In this document: positions 49,648 to 57,258 of the stretch, piece after piece
Layout: each line of letters opens with the position of its first letter
Position numbering within the stretch: position 1 is the stretch's first letter
Assembly: GCA_945921355.1 (NCBI GenBank)
Contig: CAMEKM010000005.1
Coordinates: 1 to 57,861, forward strand
Length of the DNA: 57,861 nt
Direction of reading: 5' to 3'
DNA from: an uncultured Bacteroidales bacterium
GTDB lineage: Bacteria > Bacteroidota > Bacteroidia > Bacteroidales > Paludibacteraceae
Made by a program: the position numbers and the translations under genes
The notes under the pieces: generated by a model
What the model was told of the DNA's origin: nothing
What the model saw: only the letters and a program-made list of their open reading frames with translations
Databases searched by the model: none

Positions 49648-50745
49648 TTATTGTGTGATTTGGTTGCCACGAATAATATCTCCTTCTTGTACGCCATCAA
49701 GCACCTCTATTTGCAGTCCATCGGACAGACCTGTGCGTATCTCTCGGCGCTCTGTGGCTTGGGTGGCAGTATCGGTGATGAGTTGAATATATGACTTGTC
49801 GCCTTCCATCTCTACGGTGTATTCGGGAATAGTGAGCACGTTCACACGCTCTGCCAATACAATCTCGGCATTGGCACTATACCCAGCGCGGATTACTACG
49901 CTATCGGGAATGGTGGCAGCTCCTTTGATTTCGAACATCATCGCACCATTTTGCTCGGTGCCCTTTGGAGCAATGTATTCGAGTGTTGCGCTGAAGCGTT
50001 GGTCGTTGAGTGCACCAATCACCAAATCCATACGCATGCCTTCGCGCAGTTTGCCGACCTCTGTCTCATCGATACTACCGACAAAGAGTAGGTCTTGCAT
50101 GTCTGCTACGGTGGCGATGGTCGTACCATCGTTGAAGGTGTTGGTGAGAATGACCGAGTTGCCCACTTTGACTGGCACATCCAAGACGGTGCCTGCAATG
50201 GTGGCTTTCACGATGGTGTTGGTGAAACCCGCATCGGCTTTTTGTGCCACGCCGTCGCGTGTGATGCTGAGGTGGTCTTCGGCAGCCAAGTACTCCTCTT
50301 GGTCGGAGATGTATTGCAATCGCGATTTCTCGTATGCCTCGTTGGCAATCACGTTTTGTGCCAATAGAACGGAATCGCGCTCAAAGACTTTGCGTGAGTT
50401 TTCCAGATTGTATTTAGCAAGGCGTACACGCGACTCGGCACTATTGAGTTGTGCCATATCGGGAATGACTTTGATTTTAGCAATGGCATCGCCTACACGC
50501 ACTTTGTCGCCTGCTTGTTTGTAGAGTTCGGTAATGATACCTGATATCTGAGGTTTAATTTCCACCTCATCGCGTGGCTCAATCTTACCCGTAACGATGG
50601 TGCTCTTTTGAATCGTGCTCAATGTCACTACCGGTGTCTCGTACTTCACTGGTTTGGGGCGTGACTGTTGCCATAGATACACGAATACTCCTACTACCAC
50701 TGCGGCGATAACTGCCAACAGGATCCATTTCTTTGCTTTTTTCAT
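49648..50745 (-). CDS. Periplasmic adaptor protein, MacA/HlyD type
   Basis: 365 residues. One N-terminal membrane anchor (residues 7-25) is followed by a biotinyl-lipoyl-like half (VTGKIEPRDEVEIKPQISGIITELY), a coiled-coil hairpin (about 95-165), the second lipoyl half (ATIAGTVLDVPVKVGNSV) and a beta-barrel domain. It links the inner membrane permease to the TolC-like duct. Neighbours fit MacAB-TolC: 15 bases after the second permease gene. Confidence 0.93.
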   Translation of the reverse strand: MKKAKKWILLAVIAAVVVGVFVYLWQQSRPKPVKYETPVVTLSTIQKSTIVTGKIEPRDEVEIKPQISGIITELYKQAGDKVRVGDAIAKIKVIPDMAQLNSAESRVRLAKYNLENSRKVFERDSVLLAQNVIANEAYEKSRLQYISDQEEYLAAEDHLSITRDGVAQKADAGFTNTIVKATIAGTVLDVPVKVGNSVILTNTFNDGTTIATVADMQDLLFVGSIDETEVGKLREGMRMDLVIGALNDQRFSATLEYIAPKGTEQNGAMMFEIKGAATIPDSVVIRAGYSANAEIVLAERVNVLTIPEYTVEMEGDKSYIQLITDTATQATERREIRTGLSDGLQIEVLDGVQEGDIIRGNQITQ

Positions 50746-50760
50746 ATGCTTATTATTTTA

Positions 50761-51996
50761 TTATTCTTCGTTTAGTGCCTCGATGGGCTTGATAGCCAAT
50801 GCTCGGCGAGCAGGCAATAGTCCTGCTAATAGTCCGATAAGCAGTAAGATGGCTAATCCGCCAACGGCTACGCCAAAACTGATTTGCATGTCTTGGCTAA
50901 ACATCTCATTGCCCTGCAAGAGCTGTTGTGCCAATTGCAGTACGCCAACGCCTGCCACTATACCTAACAGTCCTGCTAACAGCGTGAGCAAGGTACTTTC
51001 CGCTAATATCTGCTTGGTAATCACCCACGGACTGGCACCAATGGCACGGCGAATACCAATCTCTTTGGTGCGTTCGCGCACGGTGACAAGCATGATATTG
51101 CTGACACCTACCGCACCCGAAATCAGTGTGCCTAAACCGATGAGCCATATCAGTGCGCTTAATCCGACAACCAGATATTGGACTGATTTGAGCGTTTCCT
51201 CCATGTTCTGGGTATACATGGCGCGGTTGTCATCGGGAGCGATGGTATAGAGGTCTTTTAGTACAGTCTTCAGTTCTTCTTCCACGATACTGACGGGTGT
51301 ATTCGATTGGGCAGTAGCCATGATGAGATGGATATTTTCGCCCAGTTGGCGAGCTTGCTGCAGTGTGGAGATTGGCCAGAAGACTTGTTGGTCGGGATGT
51401 CCGCCTAAATAGATTTGCGCTTTGATCTTTTGCTTCACGCCCACAATGCGGAACTGCATGTTGCCAATATGCAAAAGTTGGCCTACGGGGTTGCCTCCTT
51501 TGGGGAACAGTTTGTTGTACACATCGTTGCCTATGACACATACTTTTCGTTTCTCCTGTACATCAATCTCGTTGATTTCGCGTCCGTAGAGCAATGGGAT
51601 ATATAATATCTTGGGATAGTCGGGGGTGATACCCACCATATTATACTCATCGTGCCATGTACCAAAGCGCACGGTGTTTTCTCCGCCAAAGCACATGGGT
51701 GCTATGACATCAGCGTGGGTGGCTGCATGGCGAATAGTGGGCATGTCTTGGTTGTGGATAGACCAAGTTCGTCCCTTCTGCAATCCTTTGTAGGGTTTGC
51801 TGGTGCGGTCGGGAATAACGAAGCACGAATTGATAGCAAAGCCCTCGACCTTAGCCATGATACCTTGGGTGAGCGATTGCCCCAAGCCCACCAATACCAA
51901 TAGCATCATCATGCCCCAGAAGACACCAAAGCCCGTCAAGATACTGCGTGAACGGTTCTTGGTAATCGTAGCCCATATTTCTTCAAAAAAGTCCAT
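50761..51996 (-). CDS. MacB-type ABC transporter permease (second of two)
   Basis: 411 residues: an N-terminal membrane helix, a periplasmic MacB core domain (about 45-260) and three C-terminal FtsX-type helices, ending in KPIEALNEE. The start is placed at the ATG at 51996 (MDFFEEIWATITKNRSRS), which aligns with the start of the sister permease; the upstream in-frame GTG at 52008 lies in a heptamer tract and is rejected. It lacks its own ATPase domain, so it must use the one at 53244-53903. Confidence 0.92.
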   Translation of the reverse strand: MDFFEEIWATITKNRSRSILTGFGVFWGMMMLLVLVGLGQSLTQGIMAKVEGFAINSCFVIPDRTSKPYKGLQKGRTWSIHNQDMPTIRHAATHADVIAPMCFGGENTVRFGTWHDEYNMVGITPDYPKILYIPLLYGREINEIDVQEKRKVCVIGNDVYNKLFPKGGNPVGQLLHIGNMQFRIVGVKQKIKAQIYLGGHPDQQVFWPISTLQQARQLGENIHLIMATAQSNTPVSIVEEELKTVLKDLYTIAPDDNRAMYTQNMEETLKSVQYLVVGLSALIWLIGLGTLISGAVGVSNIMLVTVRERTKEIGIRRAIGASPWVITKQILAESTLLTLLAGLLGIVAGVGVLQLAQQLLQGNEMFSQDMQISFGVAVGGLAILLLIGLLAGLLPARRALAIKPIEALNEE

Positions 51997-51999
51997 GTC

Positions 52000-52027
52000 T
52001 CTAAACACTAAACTCTAAACACTAAAC
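52000..52027. repeat. Heptanucleotide tract, 4 copies, between the two permease genes
   Basis: Four alternating TCTAAAC/ACTAAAC units fill the space between the stop of the first permease (52027-52029) and the ATG of the second (51996). Confidence 0.87.
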
Positions 52028-53244
52028 TACTTATCCGCATTCATTGCCTCAATCGGTTTGATACGCATAGCGCGGTAGGCAGGTATAGCGCCTGCAAGCA
52101 CGCCAATGATAATCAAGATTAGGGTAGCCACCATCACCGCCCAGCCATCCACAGATGGATTGACCAGTACTTGCTCTTGTGCGTTGGCGGTCAGCATGCC
52201 AATCAGCGACACTACGCCGCTACCCAACAGCACACCTATCAAGCCAAAGATACTGGTAATCGCCAACGACTCGCCCACTACGGACAGCATCACCGTGATA
52301 GGCGGTGCGCCTAATGCCTTGCGGATACCCAACTCTTTGGTGCGTTCGCGCACCGATACCAACATGATATTGCTCACGCCAACAGCACCCGACACCAATG
52401 TACAAAGACCTAAGATCAAGATAAATAGTCGGATAGCCCCCATCACACGTGCTTGCTCCTCTACCGACTCCTCTTGTGTCCATACGCCCACAGCACCTGG
52501 ATCGTCTTTGTCGAATTGCATTGGTCCTGCCAAGAGGGTCTTGACGCGCTTTTCGATATTGCGTGTGCCACGGGTCATGGTCATTGACATCTTTTGGAAC
52601 TTGCGGCTGGTGCTGAAAATGTTTTGGTGTGTGGAGAACGGAATAAACATACTGGCACCTTGCCACCGTTCGCCTTTTTCACATACTCCCACCACGCGGA
52701 AGCGCACATTATTTACCTTGATGAACTCCCCTAATATCTGCTCAGCGCTGACGCCCAACATCTCTATGGCACGTTCATCCAGGACACATATTTTCTCTCG
52801 CTCGGCAATATCGCGTGCGTTCACGAAGCGTCCGCATAGCAGGTTCTTATTGAAGATATGCTGATAATCGCCTTCGATGCCTGTCACTTCTAAGGTGATG
52901 CTCTCTTTGCCATAGACCGTTTCCACACCATAATTGGATGCGACGCGCGAAAATAGTTCCACCTCGGGCAGGTTGCGAATCAGTTGTGCATCGTTGTCGG
53001 TGAAGAATAGGTAGCGCGAGGAAGGCAGACCTTTGTATGGTAGGGTGGTCCATGATGTCCAGATATCTACCGAATTGCTGAGGCGCGAACCATAGTTGGC
53101 TTGCATGCCATTTTCCAATCCCTTGCTCACGCCTAAGAGTACTACCAGAATGAAGATTCCCCACACCACCGCAAAGCCCGTCATGGCGGTGCGGAACTTA
53201 TTCTGCCGCAATGATTCCCATATTTCGTGTAGGAGGTCTCTCAT
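52027..53244 (-). CDS. MacB-type ABC transporter permease (first of two)
   Basis: 405 residues with the same layout as its neighbour: N-terminal helix (RTAMTGFAVVWGIFILVVLLG), periplasmic MacB core, then three FtsX helices with SGAVGVSNIMLVSVRERTKELGIRKALGA, and a terminal KPIEAMNADK. The ATG overlaps the ATPase stop by one base (TAATG). Together the two permeases probably form a heterodimer, unlike E. coli MacB, where ATPase and permease are fused and homodimeric. Confidence 0.93.
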   Translation of the reverse strand: MRDLLHEIWESLRQNKFRTAMTGFAVVWGIFILVVLLGVSKGLENGMQANYGSRLSNSVDIWTSWTTLPYKGLPSSRYLFFTDNDAQLIRNLPEVELFSRVASNYGVETVYGKESITLEVTGIEGDYQHIFNKNLLCGRFVNARDIAEREKICVLDERAIEMLGVSAEQILGEFIKVNNVRFRVVGVCEKGERWQGASMFIPFSTHQNIFSTSRKFQKMSMTMTRGTRNIEKRVKTLLAGPMQFDKDDPGAVGVWTQEESVEEQARVMGAIRLFILILGLCTLVSGAVGVSNIMLVSVRERTKELGIRKALGAPPITVMLSVVGESLAITSIFGLIGVLLGSGVVSLIGMLTANAQEQVLVNPSVDGWAVMVATLILIIIGVLAGAIPAYRAMRIKPIEAMNADK

Positions 53245-53903
53245 TAGATAGTTCCGTCTTTGATACGAATGATACGTTGTGTAGCGTCCGCGATGCTCTG
53301 TTCGTGGGTGACAATCACGGTGGTGATACCTTCGGAATTGAGTTGTTTGAAGACGTCCATCATCTCCACCGAAGTCTTGGAATCCAATGCGCCCGTTGGC
53401 TCATCCGCCAGTAGCACGCTTGGGTTGCCCACAATCGCGCGAGCGATGGCTACTCGCTGACGCTGACCACCCGACATCTCGTGAGGCAGGTGCGTCGCCC
53501 AGTCTTTGAGTCCCATACGCTCCAGTTGCTCCATGGCACGCATGTAGCGTTCTTTGCGTGGTACACCTTTATAATACAGGGGCAATGCCACATTCTCGAC
53601 TGCGTTCTTGAAGTTCAGCAGGTTGAAGCTCTGGAAGACAAACCCAATCAACTCATTGCGCAGGCGTGCGCCTTGTGTCTCGTTGAGGTCTTTGATAAGG
53701 TGTCCGTTGAGATGATACGTGCCCTCATCGTAGTTGTCCAAGATGCCCAAGATATTAAGCAGCGTGGACTTGCCCGAACCCGAAGAGCCCATGATAGACA
53801 CCAGTTCGCCCTTGTTGATATGCAGGTCGATGCCTTTCAGCACATGCAAGGCGTTGGGAGTGCCCAAGTTGTAGGTCTTGTGTATGTTTTCTAAATGTAT
53901 CAT
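53244..53903 (-). CDS. ABC transporter ATPase, MacB/LolD type
   Basis: 219 residues. Walker A GSSGSGKST (39-47), Q-loop FQSFNLL near 90, signature MSGGQRQRVAIARAI near 143, Walker B VLLADEP near 163 and the H-loop at THEQ. It powers the two permeases that follow. First gene of the operon, with a promoter at 53981-53988. Substrate unknown: macrolides, peptides or lipoproteins are handled by relatives. Confidence 0.95.
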   Translation of the reverse strand: MIHLENIHKTYNLGTPNALHVLKGIDLHINKGELVSIMGSSGSGKSTLLNILGILDNYDEGTYHLNGHLIKDLNETQGARLRNELIGFVFQSFNLLNFKNAVENVALPLYYKGVPRKERYMRAMEQLERMGLKDWATHLPHEMSGGQRQRVAIARAIVGNPSVLLADEPTGALDSKTSVEMMDVFKQLNSEGITTVIVTHEQSIADATQRIIRIKDGTI

Positions 53904-53980
53904 AGTCGTGATTGTATGTTACCTTACGTATATTAGACAAATCAAAACAGCTAAATACTACACCTATGTGAAAATTTTTG

Positions 53981-53988
53981 CAAAATTA
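53981..53988 (-). promoter_or_regulatory. Promoter of the efflux operon, -7 box
   Basis: Minus-strand TAATTTTG followed by CAAAAA, 78 bases upstream of the ATPase gene. Confidence 0.72.
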
Positions 53989-54093
53989 CTATTTTTCTTT
54001 GAATTATGCAAATTATTTTACCCCTCCCCTTTTCCTTGTTTTGCTATTTCGGCTTGTCACAACGAAGATATTAGCTTCGTAGCAGTGGTGTGG

Positions 54094-54135
54094 ACAACAA
54101 CTCACCCAGTCGGATGTGATTGGGTGAGTTGTTGT
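54094..54135. terminator. 15-bp perfect hairpin between tdh and the efflux operon
   Basis: ACAACAACTCACCCA and TGGGTGAGTTGTTGT pair perfectly around a 12-base loop. It lies 49 bases past the tdh stop. There is no pure T run on the minus strand, so it may be an atypical terminator or a protein or RNA structure site. Confidence 0.5.
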
Positions 54136-54183
54136 ATAGTATTGTTTAGCAGTGGTGTAGTGTAGGATTGTGTAGTGTGGTTC

Positions 54184-55209
54184 TTACCACTCAAGCAATA
54201 CTTTGCCACATTGACCGCTGACCATGACGTCGAAGCCCTTTTGGAAGTCGTCGAAGTGGAAGCGGTGAGTAATAACCGGACTCAAGTCCAGACCGCCCAA
54301 CAACATTTGCTCCATCTGGTACCATGTCTCCCACATGCGGCGACCGGTGATGCCCTTGATAGTCAAAGCATTGAAGATGATATCCGACCAATTGACTTGC
54401 GTGTTGCTTGGCAAGATACCCAACTGCGCGATATTAGCACCCTTATACATGTGCGCAATCATATCATTAAACGCTGCTGGTGCACCCGACATCTCTAATC
54501 CAACATCAAAGCCACGGATACCCAATTGCTTCATGGCGCCCTCTACGGTCTCGCCCTTCGAACCATTGACCGTGATAGTCGCACCCATTTTTTTGGCAAT
54601 CTCGAGACGTTGCTCGTTGAGGTCAGTCACGACGATATTTTTTGCTCCCGCATAGCGGCAGATACCCGCAGCCATCGTACCAATCAAGCCCGCACCTGTG
54701 ATAAGCACATCTTCGCCCAAGAGAGGGAAAGCCAATGCGGTATGTGTAGCATTGCCGAAGGGGTCCATGATTGCGGCGAAGTCGTCTGGAATCTCAGGAC
54801 GTACATGCACAATATTGCTCTCGGGGATAGCCACATACTCTGCAAATGCTCCGTCCTTGCCAAAGATACCCACAGACAGCGAGTTCTCGCACACGTGTCC
54901 CATGCCACGACGGCAGTTACGGCATGTGCCGCAGACAATATGTCCTTCGGCAGTCACACGGTCGCCTATTTTCACACCACGGACACCTGGTCCGACCTCT
55001 ACAGCCACGCCCACGAACTCGTGCCCCATGATATAGGGCGGTGTACAGTGGCTTTGTGACCATTCGTCCCATTTATACATGTGCAGGTCCGTACCGCAAA
55101 TAGCGGCTTTGGTAACCTTGATGAGCACATCATTCACGCCTACTTGAGGCATTGGCACCTCTTCCATCCAGAGCCCAGGCTCGGCATAACGTTTTACTAA
55201 GGCTTTCAT
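54184..55209 (-). CDS. tdh: L-threonine 3-dehydrogenase
   Basis: A 341-residue zinc alcohol dehydrogenase-family enzyme oxidising threonine to 2-amino-3-oxobutyrate with NAD. Catalytic zinc region AAICGTDLHMYKWDEW (about 36-51) and GHEFVG; four structural-zinc cysteines in CGTCRNCRRGMGHVC; Rossmann motif GAGLIGTMAAG near residue 170. The Tdh-specific GTDLH and DPFGNATHTAL are present. The usual partner kbl is not adjacent. The promoter is at 55271-55278. Confidence 0.94.
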   Translation of the reverse strand: MKALVKRYAEPGLWMEEVPMPQVGVNDVLIKVTKAAICGTDLHMYKWDEWSQSHCTPPYIMGHEFVGVAVEVGPGVRGVKIGDRVTAEGHIVCGTCRNCRRGMGHVCENSLSVGIFGKDGAFAEYVAIPESNIVHVRPEIPDDFAAIMDPFGNATHTALAFPLLGEDVLITGAGLIGTMAAGICRYAGAKNIVVTDLNEQRLEIAKKMGATITVNGSKGETVEGAMKQLGIRGFDVGLEMSGAPAAFNDMIAHMYKGANIAQLGILPSNTQVNWSDIIFNALTIKGITGRRMWETWYQMEQMLLGGLDLSPVITHRFHFDDFQKGFDVMVSGQCGKVLLEW

Positions 55210-55237
55210 AATAATGATGAATTATGAATTTTGAATT
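55210..55237. repeat. Heptanucleotide tract, about 4 copies, abutting the tdh start codon
   Basis: Three clear units (ATGAATT, TTGAATT) and one degenerate unit sit directly before the tdh ATG in the 5' leader. Confidence 0.7.
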
Positions 55238-55270
55238 ATCTTCGTTTTATAGTAATTATAATTTGGGCTG

Positions 55271-55278
55271 CAAAGGTA
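55271..55278 (-). promoter_or_regulatory. tdh promoter, -7 box
   Basis: Minus-strand TACCTTTG followed by CAGCCC, 62 bases upstream of the tdh ATG. Confidence 0.8.
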
Positions 55279-55331
55279 GTGAAAAATCACGAATTATGCA
55301 AGAGTTTGTTGCATTTTATACCAACATTGCT

Positions 55332-56531
55332 TTACAAGGATAAGAATCGTTCTATCGGAGTTGAGAAAAATAATTCTGTTGGAAAAGCATCACCACCAAC
55401 CACAAGTGAGTGCTCTGGATGAAATTTGTCAGCAAAAATATGAAGACCACTATTATCTTGTCGGTGACCACTTTTCACTTCTAATGCCATCAATCGATTT
55501 CCTGTTTGACGGATGATAAAATCCACTTCATCATTGTGGTCTCTCCAATAATACAGATCATAATCCTGCTCCTGCGCATGGTTGATGAGATGTGCACCTA
55601 TAGCACTTTCCACCCAACGCCCCCAGCGACTTGGATCAAGTTGTTCGGTCTTAAATCCTCGACCTTGAAAATAACTCAATAGAGCGGTATTATAGACTTG
55701 ATATTTTGGAATCGACTGATAACGTCTTGCAAAGTCAACTGCATACCGTTGCAATCCTCCTAATAGAGATGCTTCATCTAAAGTCTTGAGATAATTAGCT
55801 AAGGTGGATGTGTTTCCCGCCTCATTTAATTGACCAATAATCTTATTGAATGCAATAATTTCGCCACTATACGCACATCCAATTTCGAATAGTTGTCTCA
55901 TTAGAGCAGGCTTAAGTACGCGTTTGGTCATTAACACATCGCGATTAATAGCTGGCTCAATAATAGAATCTCGCATATATTGACGCCAACGTTTCTCGTT
56001 ATTGACATAGGGAGCAGCGCCAGGGTATCCACCAAAATAGATGTACTGTTCAATTGAAAAGTTGAATGCTTCGTGCATTTCGGTGTAGGACCAATGTGGC
56101 ACACGAATCAGCTCAAAGCGTCCCATCAAACTCTCCGTTAAACCGTCTTTAAGTAGCAAACGACTACTGCCTAACAAAATCAGTTTGATATTGATATCAT
56201 GAAAGGTGTCGTAGTCCCATTCTTTTTTGACAATTTCGCTCCAATTGTCTATTTTTTGCACCTCGTCGATAATCAGTATATGCTCTTGTTGCCCCTCCAA
56301 TTGCATACGAATACGAACGGATTGCCATTTCTCTGATATCCATGCACGATTATTTGTAGCTACTTCATCTGCATTTAGACTGGTAGCAGGTATAGTGCAT
56401 TGTGCTAAAAATTGCTTGATGAGTGTAGTTTTTCCTACTTGACGTGGACCTGCAAGAACTTGAATACATTTTCTGGGTTCTTGCATACGTTCAATAATTG
56501 TACTTAATTGTGAGCGAACTATCATATACAA
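55332..56531 (-). CDS. AAA ATPase with DUF4143 domain
   Basis: 399 residues. N-terminal AAA_14 domain with Walker A GPRQVGKTT (28-36) and Walker B HILIIDEVQ (near 92-100), then a helical middle and a C-terminal DUF4143 domain with a PD-(D/E)XK-like core (EVDFIIRQTGNRLMALEVKSG). Such proteins are very common in Bacteroidales, often in several copies and near mobile or variable DNA; their function is unknown. Start at 56531 or the ATG two codons later. It has its own promoter at 56621-56628. Confidence 0.92.
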   Translation of the reverse strand: MYMIVRSQLSTIIERMQEPRKCIQVLAGPRQVGKTTLIKQFLAQCTIPATSLNADEVATNNRAWISEKWQSVRIRMQLEGQQEHILIIDEVQKIDNWSEIVKKEWDYDTFHDINIKLILLGSSRLLLKDGLTESLMGRFELIRVPHWSYTEMHEAFNFSIEQYIYFGGYPGAAPYVNNEKRWRQYMRDSIIEPAINRDVLMTKRVLKPALMRQLFEIGCAYSGEIIAFNKIIGQLNEAGNTSTLANYLKTLDEASLLGGLQRYAVDFARRYQSIPKYQVYNTALLSYFQGRGFKTEQLDPSRWGRWVESAIGAHLINHAQEQDYDLYYWRDHNDEVDFIIRQTGNRLMALEVKSGHRQDNSGLHIFADKFHPEHSLVVGGDAFPTELFFSTPIERFLSL

Positions 56532-56555
56532 CTGATTTATAGTTTTTTGTCTAAT

Positions 56556-56614
56556 CCAAAATTCTCAAACATTCTCTCCCAAATTCTCAAAGTATTATTC
56601 CAAAATTCTCAAAC
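56556..56614. repeat. 22-bp tract, 2.7 copies (CCAAAATTCTCAAAC core)
   Basis: Units start at 56556, 56578 and 56600; the third is truncated to 15 bases. It lies in the leader of the AAA ATPase gene. The 22-bp unit equals two 11-bp half units in spacing. Confidence 0.8.
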
Positions 56615-56620
56615 TCGGTG

Positions 56621-56628
56621 CAAAATTA
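56621..56628 (-). promoter_or_regulatory. AAA ATPase promoter, -7 box
   Basis: Minus-strand TAATTTTG followed by CACC, 90 bases upstream of the ATPase start. Confidence 0.72.
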
Positions 56629-56679
56629 CTATATTTTTGTGAACTATGCAAGTTTTTAGGTGTATTTTTTTGAAACTTG

Positions 56680-57258
56680 CTAATTTACCCAATCCATAAA
56701 AGGTATTACTTGAATAGTGAACCCTTTTTCTTTGATTATTTCTTTGTGCTGGTAGGATATAATTTGTAAGGTTTGGCATTTTAATTCGCCTGCCACCTCA
56801 ATCAATGCATCTATTTCACGGCGACGTGTCTTCTCGGATGTCAAATCATAACAAACTTGTATCAGTTTTTCGACTTTTATGCCTTGGCGAGTAACAAAAT
56901 CCACCTCTTTATCGTTGCGTGAACGATAGTAGAATAATGTTTTTTCGGTGTCGTATCCTTGTCGTATCAACTCTATAAATACTTGATTTTCAAGTAGGCG
57001 TCCTAAGTTCTCACTGATATTAAAAGCCGTTGTACTCACAAAGCCATTGTCCACTACATACACCTTGCGAGCCGCTTTCTTCATGGCTTTGAGTTTGTTG
57101 TTAAAGCGTTGGAGATAGAAGAATAAGTATGGTTCGTGCAAATAATTCAAGAATTTTTGCGTGGTAGTTACACTCTTCAGTCCGAATTCTTTGGTTATGT
57201 CATTGGCAGTAATGAGGTTGCAGAAGTTTGCTAATAAGTATCCTGCCAAGTTATACAA
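56680..57258 (-). pseudogene. Truncated AAA/DUF4143 ATPase, C-terminal part only
   Basis: 192 residues matching only the back half of a DUF4143-type ATPase: a helical segment, KVYVVDNGFVSTTAFN, LENQVFIELIRQG and EVDFVTRQG. The Walker-containing AAA domain is absent; the frame opens near 57258 without a promoter, and about 130 bases further upstream the composite repeat begins. It is probably a relic whose 5' end was removed by recombination at or near the repeat. A different paralog from the intact gene at 55332. Confidence 0.8.

Noticed and set aside
56556..56614. Possible CRISPR array (22-bp repeats)
   Set aside because: Units are directly tandem with no unique spacers, only 2.7 copies, and no cas genes are present.
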